NCBI GenBank assembly: GCA_022577435.1
Contig: JAKOON010000007.1
Coordinates: 10,486,926 to 10,550,925 of the forward strand
Length of the DNA stretch: 64,000 bases
From: Embiotoca jacksoni
Taxonomy: Eukaryota; Chordata; Actinopteri; Embiotocidae
Direction of reading: 5' to 3'
Part shown: positions 25,189 through 36,460 of the stretch, piece by piece
How positions within the stretch are numbered: the stretch's first letter is position 1
Layout: each line of letters opens with the position of its first letter
Notes under the pieces: generated by a model
What the model was told of the DNA's origin: nothing
Database searches by the model: none
The model's input: the letters and a program-made list of their open reading frames with translations, nothing else
Position numbers and translations under genes: made by a program

Positions 25189-28100
25189 CGCAGTGATATT
25201 TAACACTGAATTGTGTCATTCACAACTAAGTACTTCTACTTTAGATTCTTTAATACTTTATACAGAGGAAGGCAAAAGCATGACAAAAAAAGCAAAGAAA
25301 ATACTCTTACATATTCTTTATATTGTCACGTTTGTTTTATTTATTCCTTTATTTATTATCCTTTACATTTCCACATTTATTTCCTTAATCTCTTACAGAT
25401 TTATTATTTTTTATGGTACTCCTATCACTCAACATACAACTCTGTTACTACTTTTACGTTAGGCAATGATTTGAGTGCTTGTCCATTGCTGGTGTCATAT
25501 CAAATCACTGCACGGTTGGGTAAATAGTCATCATCTTGAATAAATGTGGCCGAGCACAAAGTTAATATGTCTACTTCCCACTGACAGAATCATTCAGTTC
25601 TGCTCAAGTCAGCGAGCTCAATTAAATTTTCAGCCAAACCTACTTAATAGTCCAAAGCCGGTGTCTCATCAACGGCAAGAGATTTGAACTGAAGATGGTT
25701 TTATGTGCTCGGCGGGCATCTTCAAATACACCAGTCTAATAATACAGGACAGGGTCATTAAAATAACCACGTCATCCAAATCTGTCTTCCACACACATGC
25801 AGACTTAAAATGTGGAGTCAGTTGAACCCTCCCAAAGTTAAAATGAAATTACCATTACTTCTGCTATGTCTACTATGTTCACTACATTTTATTCCTTGTT
25901 GGCTATATTCACCATCTTTCATGTTACAGAACCTATTGAAATGTTTTTGTTTTATTTCTAACTGGTCTTTTTTCAACTGTAACTGAGCAGGCATTTCAAA
26001 GGCACTCACATTTCTCTGTTGTACTGAATAGGTTTGAGATTACACCACTGCAATAGAGAAGGTATTTTGACAACGTGGACTGACAACAACCAAAAAAAAA
26101 AAAGGCAGTTTTAAAAAGACCTGGAACTGAGCATAAACTCAGCGTTTCTCCCCCAGCAAGTTACTCGATATTGCAATTTTTAAACACGTCTTTAAAAGAA
26201 ACTTCACACTTTCAAAATCAAAGTTGAACTTAGAGAGGAGGTCACTCAGGTTCAAAGGGCACGGACAACTAATTCTTTTACCAACAACCCTCATTAAGAT
26301 TTTATATCCTCTCTGGCTGTTAGCCACTGCTGCTTTTATGTGCCAACAGATAAGAGCATTTCCTGCTGTTTCCCTTTATGTGTGTTCCTTAAGATGGCTG
26401 CAGCTTTGGCAATATTTACAAAAGGTCAAATCAAATAATACGATTTATTTGTATTGTTGACAGTCTTGAGAGATAACAGCATAACAGGGCGTATACGATA
26501 TAACAAGCTCATAATCATGCCACTAATAACGTGACAAATTATCATATGCAGCATTAAAAAAACCTGAAAAAGCATCATTTTAACTTGGCCATAAAATTGC
26601 AGTTGCTTACTTTGTGCAAGTCAAAGTCTTTCATGTTTGAGGGATGAGTTTTGTACCATCAGCATAGAGATCCCATGAAATAACTTTTAAATGTTTTTTT
26701 GTTAATGTTCCCACATGAAACAGGATGTAGGGTAAGGCTTAAAAATAGCTGAAGGTGGGAAATGTTCTGAGCAGCATCTCATTGTTCAGACCTGGACAGT
26801 GTTCACAACGTTGATGCTAACAAAGTCAAGTCCCAAATGGTACTATATGTATGTTATAGATAATTGGGGAAGGGGGTGAGGTGAGACAAAGATATTTTCT
26901 TTGTGCAAAGAAATTTGAATTCAAGAAAATCCAAGTGGAAAATCACGATAAAATACAATTTTGTCAAACTACATTAGAAATAGTGTGATGTGCGTCACAA
27001 ATAGAGCAAGATTATCAGATAATCATCACATATCTCATGGTTTTGTACACTCCAACTTCATTAGTGTGGGATTTATGTCTCTCAAAATGCACACTTGTTA
27101 CTGTGCTGTTCCCCAGATTTCAATATTAAAGGAAGGCTCTGCGGGCTGTCAGACAGAGAAAAGACAATCACACAGCAGTCCTGCTAGATCAAAGCGCTAA
27201 CGCTGAAAGACAGCCAGACAAATGAGAGCCAGTGTAGCCGAACAAAAAAACAAAACAACAAAGGCAAACCTTTTGCGGACTGGATGGCATGGAGAAGGGC
27301 TTGTTTTGTGGTCAGTCACTTTGCCATATTTGTCTGCGCACAAACAATGACCAGTGCTGCTAGGAAGAAACAAAACACAAAGGAGGAGGACAGGAAACAG
27401 AAGCGAGGCTGGAAGGCTACAGTGAGAATTTAAGATAACAAAAAAAAAGGTGAAAAAGTTGATAGTGTAAAACAGGAGGAAGACAGGAGGGGGAAAAAAA
27501 AAAATTAAAACCTGTGACTTAAATGCAATAAACATCACCTCTGATCCCCTGTGCTTCTGATTCTGGCTCTTGGCTATCAGGACAGACTTGCAAATTAATT
27601 CCCTTTGGCTTGAATAATACAATTTCCTTTCAATATGGATGTGTGTGAAAAGGAGCACCTGACTGACCTAGGATGCTTCTCAAATGACCCTGAATGTGAC
27701 TCCCAATCATCTAATTCTGGCAGGACAAACTTGGATCAAAGCACACACAATGTCAGGTGATTTATTCCTTACACCCATAACAGCAACCTGGAAGCGTTCT
27801 TCCAACCTCCATCAATCCATCCTCCATCAATGACTTTTCAACCCTCCTTTATCTCTCCTTCCCTCCCTCCTTCCCTTGTTTTCCTCCCTCTTCTCCTTCT
27901 TCACCTCTCCTTTCCTATCAATCTCACAACGACCCTGAACATCAATATTCTCAAAACTGAGGCACCACATGCCATTCCATGAATTCGACCTGCACTTGTA
28001 TCAGCTCTGCGGCCTAAATTTTTCATTTCACCCGTCCTCGCTTGTCAGCAGCTGGAGGCAACAACACGTCTGGTTCTTCACTTATCTCTCCCTCCTTTAC
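25187..28100. other. AT-rich intergenic/intronic stretch
   Basis: No recognisable repeat or exon. A 153-codon minus frame at 27197-27658 is rich in Phe, Leu and Ser from A/T-rich and purine-rich DNA, with no motif or splice sites. Pyrimidine-rich sequence lies at 27780-27930. Confidence 0.4.
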
Positions 28101-28106
28101 TCGACT

Positions 28107-28124
28107 CCCCCCCCCCCCCCCCCC
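28107..28124. repeat. C18 homopolymer
   Basis: Directly visible. Likely length-variable, and a possible assembly weak point. Confidence 0.95.
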
Positions 28125-28146
28125 GATCTCCCCTTCCTTTCCTTAC

Positions 28147-28256
28147 CTTCAGGCTTCTGGTTGCAGCACTCGCTGGACAGTTTGCCACCCTCTAAGTTGT
28201 AGTCCAGGTGGATGTCGCAGCAGGAGGTCAAAGTTCATCTCCAGCCTGTCAAATCT
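28147..28256 (-). other. Coding-like block with donor site, frame unclear
   Basis: On the minus strand the block ends in a textbook donor (CTGAAG/gtaagg). One frame, CDIHLDYNLEGGKLSSECC followed by NQKPEG, has third-position G or C in about 23 of 29 codons, but it meets a TGA upstream before any good acceptor. Another frame, FDRLEMNFDLLLRHPP from a CTGCAG acceptor, is open but ends in TGA 5 bases before the donor. A single-base indel near 28225 would fuse FDRLEMNFDLL to the high-GC3 frame. It may be a sequencing indel, a decaying exon, or chance. Confidence 0.3.
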
Positions 28257-28433
28257 GCAGCCCAGTGAGTTTTGAAATATGTGTTAAAACACAGGAGGGG
28301 TCAAAGACGGAGATGCACAGAAGGGGATAAACTCCAAATGCAGAACATGTAAATGTCACTCATATTTTTTAGGCATCATATAATTGACTGTGTGCGAGTG
28401 TGTTTTCATGATTAGAATCATCAGCTCTCACAG

Positions 28434-28599
28434 GAATGAAAAGCAGCTGTTTACCAGAAAAGGACTGTCGGACATTGTAGTCAATCTACGAGGCAGCGTG
28501 GAGGCCGGTCTGATGGTTTCTGTTCCACTGCAGAACGTACACACAGGGGAGACAATAAAGGTCTTTGTCACTCACACTGTCACTGGAAACAGCAAGGAG
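28434..28599 (+). CDS. Candidate internal exon, protein unknown
   Basis: Flanked by an acceptor (CATCAGCTCTCACAG) and a strong donor (AAGGAG/gtaagg). The 166 nt hold one partial codon base and 55 open codons, ending in phase 0. Parts of the peptide are LFTRKGLSDIVVNLRGSVEA and VSVPLQNVHTGETIKV. About 30 of 55 codons end in G or C. No family recognised; the alternating polar and hydrophobic pattern could be beta-rich. Caution: the minus strand also offers a very good acceptor here (GCTGTTTCCAG at 28591) and 31 GC3-rich codons to a TAG, so the orientation is unresolved. Confidence 0.35.
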
Positions 28600-29423
28600 G
28601 TAAGGACAAACAGGAGCTATACAATGTAGAAAGAGAAATAAAAGACAAAGAGAAGAGGTGAACATTGTGTTTCTATTGCGATGAATACCAAAAAATAAAA
28701 ATAGATGTCCTCAGCTTGGGGACACCACGGTGAAGTGAACAGAAAAATAAATCAGTCATTGTTCTAAAAAGGGAAACAACCAGAAGAGCTTAAATTAGTT
28801 TAACCAAAGAAAGAGAAAGTTCAATCATGTGTCACAAGTAAATGATATAACATTAAAAAAAAAGCCAGACAGATGATCATAATATCTCACACCTTCTGTA
28901 TCTCTCTCTCTCTTAGTAAGAAAGGATGCTGTCTGTATGTGACTGCTGAGTTATTTCTTTTGTTGTTTTTTTGTGTGAAGGTCATAACAAGCCTAGAAGC
29001 ATAAACAGTGTTCTCGGACTCCTGCTGAGGCAACCAAAAGTCAATAATTCCAGACAAACCAGAGAGATAACAATGAATTAATATTCCACGAAGATGTTTG
29101 GGTAGGAGAGGGTGTACTGCAGTGTTGCTTCAAATATTAGCATGTTTTGTATGTGCTGCAAAATGGGGGAAAAAAAAATGTAATTAGAAAGACACTTTCT
29201 TTCGGTATGCTCGTCCCAGAGACAAACACAAACAAGTATGCACAATCATAAGCACGCCCGAATCAATTGTACTTCATGATTACAGTTGGAGAGTGTCATG
29301 TCACTTCAGCTGCTGTAAAAGAGTTGAGTCCAAGCAAAAGACTGGAACTGAGGAGAAGACAAACAACAACACTGTGAGGCTGCAGATCCAAGCTGACATT
29401 TCTTCTTAAATCACAAGCTGTCT

Positions 29424-29489
<66 letters not shown>

Positions 29490-31432
29490 ATGTGTGCGTG
29501 TGTGTGAGTAACAATCCTTTTTTGCACGCGTGCGTGCGTGCGTGTGTGTGCGTAACAATCCTTTTTTGCACGTGTAGACTGATAACATTTCTGGGTTCTT
29601 CATTTCCGCAAGTCTGGCACAGAGAAAGAAAGAACAGGATCCCAACAGCTGAATAATATCTTCCTTCACCTCCTAAATATCATTCTTCCTCAGGCAGAAG
29701 TGGATCTGTAACATGTTGGCCTTTTCCAAACACAAACCCCCAGATACTCCCTTTCATTTATCTGACTCTCCTTCTTTCCCCACATGCAGTGTTTCTTCCC
29801 TCTTCAACCGATACCTTTCTCAGTCATTCCTCGGTTGCCTGTGAGAACTTATTTATTTCTCTCTATATTGCCTGTCCACTCTCCATTTCTCCCTGCGCCA
29901 ACTGTCAATCTCCCGTAAATCAACAGATACCACTTATCCCACCGATACCTATCCCACTTTCTCTTAGATCATTACACCGAATCTCTTGAGCGCTCACTTC
30001 TGTCGCGTCTTCATTTGATGGTGTGGCGTTGATCTGAGCGTTTTCTTTCTCATTTTTCTCTCTTCTCTTCCTCTATAGCTTTAAAGTGTTGCAATACATC
30101 TCTTGTTACTTTTGATACTCACTGTCTCCACAATCCAATTTCTCTTCTCCTCACTCCCACTCATCTCTCGTGGGAATTTGCTCTAAGGCCTAAAGTGAGT
30201 GTAGAGTGACTATCTCTCCTTCACTACGACGACCTGAACTGATATGGCTTGGTTTATCCATCCGGCATACCAAACAAATGCCCACCGGGCTGAATATATA
30301 TTCTGAATATAAACTACAATCGAAGAAAATGAGACATGTACAATGTTTTGTTGTTTTACTATTAGAAACTGGTATCAGTGGCAAACAGGTCTACATTTTG
30401 CTTTTCTTGTGTCTTTCCTTATTATTATTTTGCATATTTCTTTGTTATACTTGAAGTGCAGGGCCACTTCAGAGTCAGTCTGACCCTATATTAATTCATT
30501 TGTCGTGTTTTTTGAATATTCAAATACAGCCGTCAAATAGTTATTTGAGAAACTACATCGAAACACCAATGAGGTGCAGTGCAAACTCTGCAGGTAAAGT
30601 TAGCTGATCATCAGTTTACCACAGTTTTGCAGTCGTTAGAGAACTGAACAGACGGTGACTAAAAATGTACTAAAAACTTGCTTCTCATCATCTCTGTCCA
30701 AGGCCAGGGTTTTAGAAGTTGGATGGCATTTTTTGAGCCTGAGATTATGGCACAAGTGGGTCTCTCCTTCTCTTTCTCTTTCTGGGTGTGCAGGTGACAG
30801 TCGGGCGGTGGACAAATAATTAATATTCGATTAGTTCAGATTGACTTTCGAATACTTTTTTTTGCTTGAAATGCTCATTCCTAAATATGAAAGGCCTCAG
30901 TTTGAGAGCTGTCTTCATCATATGAAGGAAGAGGGGAGGATGATGGCAGAAATAGATTTTACGTGGAAGTTGGGAGAACCAGCAGAAAACGACCTGAATA
31001 GAAGTTCAAATGTTTACAATGAGACTTGAAGAGACAAGTTGGGAAACAGGATACTCCTATGTCAGGATGTGTTATGTGCTGTGAATCTCCTGTGTGTTAC
31101 TCAGATTTAGAGGCAGTGATAAACTCTGCCTCGGGCACTGAGCTGGATTTTCCACAGTCTCTTATCACACAGCGAGAAATGAATTTTCTACAAACACATA
31201 TACAAACACACACAGACAGACCCCTTCAGCAAAAGGGATTACCAACGAACACATTAGATTACATAGATACAAGCAAACAAACACATTGATGCTCGGACCG
31301 GACAAAGTGAGAAATCAATGGGTCATCTTCTGGTATGAATAAAGAAAAAGAGGGTTATCGTTATATCCAGCATGGCATATTAGTTCTCCTTCCATTCTTT
31401 ATGTGAATCTCAGCAGAATATAAAGTTCTCAC
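28600..31432. other. Mostly unassigned; possible ATTCGAAT-type repeat at 30515-30850
   Basis: The segment from GAATATTCAAATACAGCCG to ATTCGATTAG and CGAATAC resembles hAT-type repeats of fish with ATTCGAATA ends, but it is too diverged to assign. The rest is AT-rich. A pyrimidine-rich acceptor-like site at about 28895-28918 leads into a stop-containing frame. Confidence 0.35.
29429..29578. repeat. (TG)n/(CGTG)n tract with a 44-bp tandem duplication
   Basis: A TG tract passes into CGTG units (29461-29488). A 44-bp unit is then duplicated: CGTGTGTGTG(A/C)GTAACA followed by ATCCTTTTTTGCACG begins at 29497 and again at 29541 with one mismatch. It forms a minisatellite seed. Confidence 0.95.
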
Positions 31433-31475
31433 CTGTTGCCTGTAAATACAACTTCCTCTACATCCTGATCCTCAC
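31433..31475 (-). CDS. Candidate 43-nt internal exon of an unknown gene
   Basis: On the minus strand it follows a very strong acceptor (TCTTCTTTTCCTTCTCAG) and precedes a strong donor (AACAG/gtgaga). Only one frame is open: two bases completing a Gly codon, then EDQDVEEVVFTGN, then two leftover bases. The incoming phase exactly matches the outgoing phase of the candidate exon at 32543-32637 on the same strand, about 1.07 kb upstream in transcription. The joined peptide is charged, probably cytoplasmic or nuclear. I cannot name the protein. The next exon must begin with one base completing an AG codon. Confidence 0.45.
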
Positions 31476-31764
31476 CTGAGAAGGAAAAGAAGACAAAGGA
31501 AGATAAACATACCTTGAGTTTCCAGGGTGGCATCTTATCAGCTTCTAGGTAGTGTTCCCAACAACATATAGAGCCAGAAGAAGACAAAAGGTGTTGCTCG
31601 AGAACATACATAACAGTGGAGGAACTGCAGAAGTCACACTGATTATGTTAAACTGGATTTATGATTCATCTGAAAGGAGTTCTGCTATAAATACCTCTGG
31701 TGTAGTTTTAGAATTTTAGTTAGTGACTGTACCCTTTGATCCCAGGACAATGTAGCATATGATT

Positions 31765-31880
31765 GGATCATATGTTACTTCAGAATATAATAGAATACAA
31801 TACATTAAAATAGAATACAATACAACAGAAAGCTTTTATTGTCATTGTATGAAAATACAAGAAAATTAGGACGAGTACTC
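31765..31880 (-). mobile_element. LINE 3' end with pentanucleotide tail
   Basis: On the minus strand the sequence reads TACAATGACAATAAAAGC then TTTCTGTTGTATTGTATTC and iterated ATTCTATT/ATTGT units. An ACAATGACAATAAA block followed by a TTCTA-type tail is the usual 3' end of several fish non-LTR retrotransposon families. Only the terminal ~100 bp are present, the common 5'-truncated form. Family not assigned. Confidence 0.55.
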
Positions 31881-32542
31881 TATAATTATATTCATGGAAG
31901 TGTCTCATACTTCTATACTAATGCACAGCAACATGTGAACTTATTAACTACCATTTCACCATATCTCATTAATGGATAGAAGACGACTCCCCTCCAGACG
32001 CCATTTTCACTTTCTTTTATTCACTGTGATATATTTTTCCGACTGTGATGAGCAGTTTTCAGTGGAAATTGCTTTATATTCTTGAACTTCAGGGCCAACA
32101 AATATTAAGTCAGAGGTTTAGTCATCAGTTTTGTCAACCACAACATGTTAAGCCTGTTCATTATCTTCTTCAGCCTTGTTGCTCACCTATAGCTCATGGT
32201 AAGACGGTCCTGTCAAATTAATAAGTGAAGACTCATATCTGAATTCTTTCAGGTAGCTTCAGGCTGACTATGAATCACGTCTCACGTAAACATAAACAGT
32301 GATTTGTAATCTAGAGGGTCCAAATGTATTTATACTTTTTCATTTAGTATTTTTTGCTTTTTTACAGTCGGGTCATTCACCATTGTTGTTTCCACATTTA
32401 ATTCGTTTTGGGGGAATACAGTTGGTCACCTGGTGTCTAAAGGGGAAGTAAACAGCCAGGCAGACAGCATGCTTCTCACAGTAAAGATCTATCGATCAGC
32501 CGCAGGTCAGATATGAAAAACTGGTTTATGGCTTGAAATTAC

Positions 32543-32637
32543 CTTCTTCCCTTTTCTGCTTCCTGTCTCGCTCCTTCCACCTGTCTGCCCTACTCCCAAA
32601 GTATTTCATGTCAGTTGTCTCAGATCGATACAGACTC
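32543..32637 (-). CDS. Candidate 95-nt internal exon of an unknown gene
   Basis: The acceptor is CCGCTCTGTTCCCCAG and the donor GAAGAAG/gtaatt. The only open frame uses one leading base, 31 codons and one trailing base: SLYRSETTDMKYFG, then SRADRWKERDRKQKREE. The trailing G joins the GT that starts the exon at 31433-31475 to make Gly, so the two exons splice in frame. The peptide is strongly basic and hydrophilic, without Cys or membrane segments, so likely intracellular. About 17 of 31 codons end in G or C. I do not recognise the family. Confidence 0.45.
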
Positions 32638-32972
32638 CTGGGGAACAGAGCGGACAAAACCCAGCAGCTCCTTCGTTCCCATCACACATGGACCTGCACA
32701 CCGTCAAACATACACATACATACAAATACACATGCATTGCTTCATTGAATGCCTCCTTCCGGGGAACTGATGGATGCACAATCACACAGTACAAACGGTG
32801 TGTGCAAACATCAATAAAAGACGACTCACAGGGACTGACAAATCGGCTCATTTAATCCTATTCAGGTCCTCTTTTCCACTTCCAGTCCTCTGTTCCTCCA
32901 ACAGCAGCAAAAAGTGAGAAATGTAAGAGTAGATCAAATTTTTATCCACAAGTACACTTACCCAGTTATAGC

Positions 32973-32997
32973 TTTTTTTTTTTTTTTTTTTTTTTTT
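32973..32997. repeat. T25 homopolymer
   Basis: Between a perfect minus-strand donor (ACTGG/gtaagtgtac at 32958) and a long pyrimidine acceptor ending ACCCAG (33061-33100), but the enclosed block has stops in all frames, so it is not a coding exon. Confidence 0.95.
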
Positions 32998-33486
32998 ACA
33001 AGATCTCTCTCTAATGATCTGTTGTTATGAATTTGGTAATATAATCACTGTACTGTGGCTGGGTGGAAGACAGACGGAAGAGAGATGGAAGAAAGAACAA
33101 ACCAGCCAGCTGTTTGCTTGATGTTACTACAGAAGCTTCATTTATGATTTGAAAGGCATAGGAGCCACAATCAGAAATTAACTCAAAGACCGCAACAATT
33201 GTGAAGAGGGAATGACAGATGTTATTTGGAGGGTTCTGTCAAGGTCAGACTGAGTGACAGGTGAACACCAAAACCAGGTGTGCACGCGAGAACGACAGTG
33301 AAGCCCAGAGTGCAAATACAGGTCGTGTTTTTGTAATAGCTCGCCTTGTATGTTTCAGGCAGGACCTGGCGCGCTGCTGTGAGACGGAGTGCGAGTGTCG
33401 CCTGGGCTTTGTGACACCCAGATGTGACAGATGAGAACGTGGCAGCTGTAGTCATGGGAACACAGAGGATCAACATTGTCACATAC

Positions 33487-33597
33487 ATCTTTCTGAGTGG
33501 CAACATCCATCCGTCTCACAAGCTCTTCATTTAGTGGAATATCCTCGTGTGTCTTCTCCCTACTCTCACGCCTCTTCAGTTGCTTAGCGAGTACATC
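33487..33597 (-). CDS. Candidate 111-nt internal exon of an unknown gene
   Basis: On the minus strand the block follows a good acceptor (GTCTTGTTTATTTACAG) and precedes a donor (AAAGAT/gtatgt). Exactly 37 codons in phase 0 are open, and the other two frames stop early: DVLAKQLKRRESREK, then THEDIPLNEELVRRMD, then VATQKD. It is a charged, helix-prone peptide. It does not join the exon at 32543-32637 directly (phase 0 against a needed phase 2), so an exon is missing between, the true donor differs, or it reads on to a stop near 33358. On the plus strand, 33359-33432 is a separate GC3-rich open block after a TGTATGTTTCAG acceptor, so this locus is ambiguous. Confidence 0.4.
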
Positions 33598-34540
33598 CTG
33601 TAAATAAACAAGACATTTATTGTTCAGTTGCAAACTTGCTGTCATTGGGAGGCACAAGCACAGCCATTAATTCCTCGCAGATGCCGAGCAGCAGTAACCC
33701 GCGCATATGGAGAAAAAAAATACACTTGGCAACACTATCTCGGTCTGAACTCTTCTTTTACTATGGTTTGACCACAAAAAGACAGTTTCTCTATTTTTCA
33801 TGTAACAAAGACCATTTGTGGTCAGAATGTGAGAGCTCCATAAAGAACATTTGGAAGATAGCGCTCTATGGGTGTTTTTAAAGCTATAAACTGTACCCAT
33901 TTTATGACAACTTAAACTTTCTCCAAAAATAGCTAGGTTGGCTATAGTCTATTGTTATGAATGTGTGTCTGATATTTTGGAAGCAGTTTGTTTTTGTGAG
34001 CTCTTTTTTGGTGGTTTGGCTAACATACACAGAAACAACTCTTCACGTTAACCTTTATTCCAGATGGTTCACTCTGAATATCCTCTTGGACATTCTTTGT
34101 TATAAGAGCAGCAAAATATGATCATAACGTTATGAATAACTCTAGAAAAGAACCGTTTTAAACATGTGGCATGATTCATACTACAAGAATCCCCTCCCTC
34201 ACTGATCAAATGTATGACACGTTTCCCACATGTTGCAACATATGATAAGATGGGGGAAATATATGGAACAGCTTTCACATTGGAATCTACATGGGCTTCA
34301 CACATTTTACCATTAAAAAGTTCCAAAACCACATTTTTCATGGACAAAATACATTTTACATGTGTACAATCACATGTTTCATGTGGTCACATGATTTTTT
34401 GCAGATGTGAAATGAATGTGGTTATTCTGCGAGGGCTTCTACGCTCAGTTCATGCTAAAATCCAAACTTGTCAGCACTATGGTAGTAACCACCTACATAT
34501 TCGGTGAAATGTAAATAATCCAGAGAAAGCTGAAGCAGAT
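33598..34540. other. No recognised feature
   Basis: AT-rich with chance frames up to 97 codons (34214-34507). Confidence 0.4.
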
Positions 34541-34840
34541 GTTATTGTTATGTTATGTTATTTCACTTTATTAATCCCCGAGGGGAAATTTCTTTGCTAT
34601 AGCAGGGGGGCTCTCAGGGGGGAGCTGCTGCAACAGGCTGCCATTAGCGCGGCGCCAGGTAACCTGACCTGAGGTGCATGTTTTTGGATGATGGGAGGAA
34701 GCCGGAGAACCCGGAGAGAACCCACGCAAGCACAGGGAGAACATACAAACTCCGCACAGAAAGGCCCAGGACCGGATTCGAACCCAGAACCTTTTTGCTG
34801 TGAGGTGACAATGCTAACCACTGCACCACCGTGCCGTTCC
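34541..34840 (-). mobile_element. V-SINE (DANA/HE1-like), near full length
   Basis: On the minus strand, a tRNA-derived head carries an A box (TGGTGCAGTGG, complement of 34818-34828) and a well-kept B box (GGTTCGAATCC, complement of about 34774-34784). It is followed by the conserved central domain with TTTCTGTGCGGAGTTTG, TGTTCTCCCTG and GGCTTCCTCCCAT, and a 3' part TTTCCCCTCGGGGATTAATA ending in a (TAACA)n-type tail at 34541-34562. This architecture is that of V-SINEs such as zebrafish DANA and shark HE1. Pol III transcription and LINE-assisted retroposition are known for the class. The copy is moderately diverged. Open frames across it are artefacts. Confidence 0.9.
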
Positions 34841-34956
34841 TTTTGGGACATTTGTGGCAAACACTCTTCTAAAAACTGTGGCTTCATTAAAAGTAAAAAT
34901 GGTGTAAAATAAATTGGTGCAATTATTTAGTAACAACTTAATGATCAGAGCATTTC

Positions 34957-34999
34957 TGTGTGTGTGTGTGTGTGTGTGCGTGTGTGTGTGTGTGTGTGT
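34957..34999. repeat. (TG)n microsatellite
   Basis: About 21 TG units with one CG. Confidence 0.98.
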
Positions 35000-36065
35000 T
35001 CACAATGATGGGCATGCCGCCGCAGCACTTGAGACGAATGTTTAATAACTAGTGTTCAAAGACACTCCATTAGAAGGGAGCGGAGAGAATGGAGGGGAGG
35101 AAGAGAGCAGGAACATAATCCGTCCTCCTGTGAGCTCTGCGTGGCTGTCAGACAATGTTGCAAGGACAAATTTAATTTAGTCAGGGGATTTAGCCCATTC
35201 AGCGGCTGACTTTGCTTTGTGAATGTCTAGTTTCAGTTGGCTGTTGTGAGCTGATGAAGAGGAGTTAAAGGATCCAACCCCATTCACCTTCGCAGCCTCA
35301 GTTTGAACATCTAATTAACTTTAAAAAGCTGAAAAAGACTTTCATGCTGTAATTAGTTCACATTTGCCCCATTGTCAATTTGGACGATTGAAAAACGCAC
35401 ACACATTTTACTGCATCAATTACAGTTATTTTCAAAATGGTGACACACCGAATGATTGCTAATATATTTGTTCATTAAGTGCAGAAGACTAATGCACCAT
35501 GTTATTGGCCTGTGGGAGATAAAATACAGAAGCTAGCCAGTGAGTCTATAAGATTTCCACTTTGCAGATAAAACTGTGAGCATGTGGTTCAGCTCACAAG
35601 TCGTATTCCGTGACCTTCTAGGAAAAACTGCAAAATAAATCTCCGGAAAAATCTATGAAGAATGAAACCCCAAAATACCTTCTTTCCTGTAAAGCACAGA
35701 GTTATCCCTTGTGTGTGGAGAGATTTGCTGGTGAGGAGGGCATGCCTCCATAAAAAAAAAAAAAGAAGAAAAAAACAGACTGCCTGTCTCCCTCTACCCA
35801 CCGGAACCACAGAGCAGGTCCCATCGCACTGAGCTGACAGGTGCAAAGACCTGAGAGTGTTTAACTGCTATGCTGTTATCCCAGCATGCTCCAGTCTGTC
35901 CCCATATGGGCAGAGGAAGCTCGAAAATTGATAAGAAAAACTGAGGAAAGTTAGCCGGACTGAAAAAGTGAGCAATTGACTGAACATCTCCCTGGATTCC
36001 TGGTTTTATTTGCAGAGCTGCGATTTCTTCCAAATGGTGCACAATCAAAGCGGAGAGGGTAGGGG
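35000..36065. other. Unassigned; one good acceptor at ~36015
   Basis: TTCCTGGTTTTATTTGCAG at about 35998-36016 is a strong plus-strand acceptor. The open frame after it (SCDFFQMVHNQSGEG) runs into a dispersed repeat at about 36066, so an exon is doubtful. Confidence 0.3.
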
Positions 36066-36460
36066 CCGCACCTTGTTTATACTTTATAGAAAAATGACAA
36101 ACAATCCTCAAATTGCTACGATTAGTTTAATAATTAATGAACTGATCAGCAGAAAATTTATCACCAACGATTCTGATAATCGATTAATCATTCCGAGACA
36201 TTTTTTTAATGACTTGAACGTGAATATTTTCTGGATCCTTTAGTCTTCCATGGTAATAAACTGATTATCTTTTGGTTGTGGACTGATGGTCGGGACAAAA
36301 TAAGACATTTTAGGCTGCACCTTGGGCTTTGAGAAACACTGGTTGAGATTTTTTACCATTCTCCGACCAAGACCAAAGACCAAACAGCTCATTGGTTAAT
36401 CAAGAAAATAGTCTACAAACTAGTAAATAGGGAAACTAACCATTAGTTTCAGCCTTAAAA
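36066..36460. repeat. Fish dispersed repeat (TTAATCGATTAATC type)
   Basis: Ordered blocks are GATTCTGATAATCGATTAATC, GTGAATATTTTCTGGATCC, TTTTGGTTGTGGACTGA, AAATAAGACATTTTAGGC, GGGCTTTGAGAAACACTGGTTG, GAAAATAGTC and the end ATTAGTTTCAGCC. This order is characteristic of a very common teleost repeat that ends in CGTTAGTTGCAGCC. The ends are compatible with a MITE. Class not assigned. Confidence 0.75.

Noticed and set aside
24983..25462. 159-codon frame with a poly-Asn stretch
   Set aside because: Driven by the (AAT)23 microsatellite; the remainder is AT-rich with no motif.
27197..27658. 153-codon minus-strand frame
   Set aside because: Phe/Leu/Ser-rich translation of purine-rich DNA with A-runs; no conserved motif visible.
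32956..33060. Minus-strand exon between a perfect acceptor and perfect donor
   Set aside because: Stops in all three frames and a T25/A25 run inside; not coding, though a noncoding exon is not excluded.
34597..34912. Open frames on both strands in the SINE
   Set aside because: The sequence is a V-SINE with pol III boxes; the frames are incidental.
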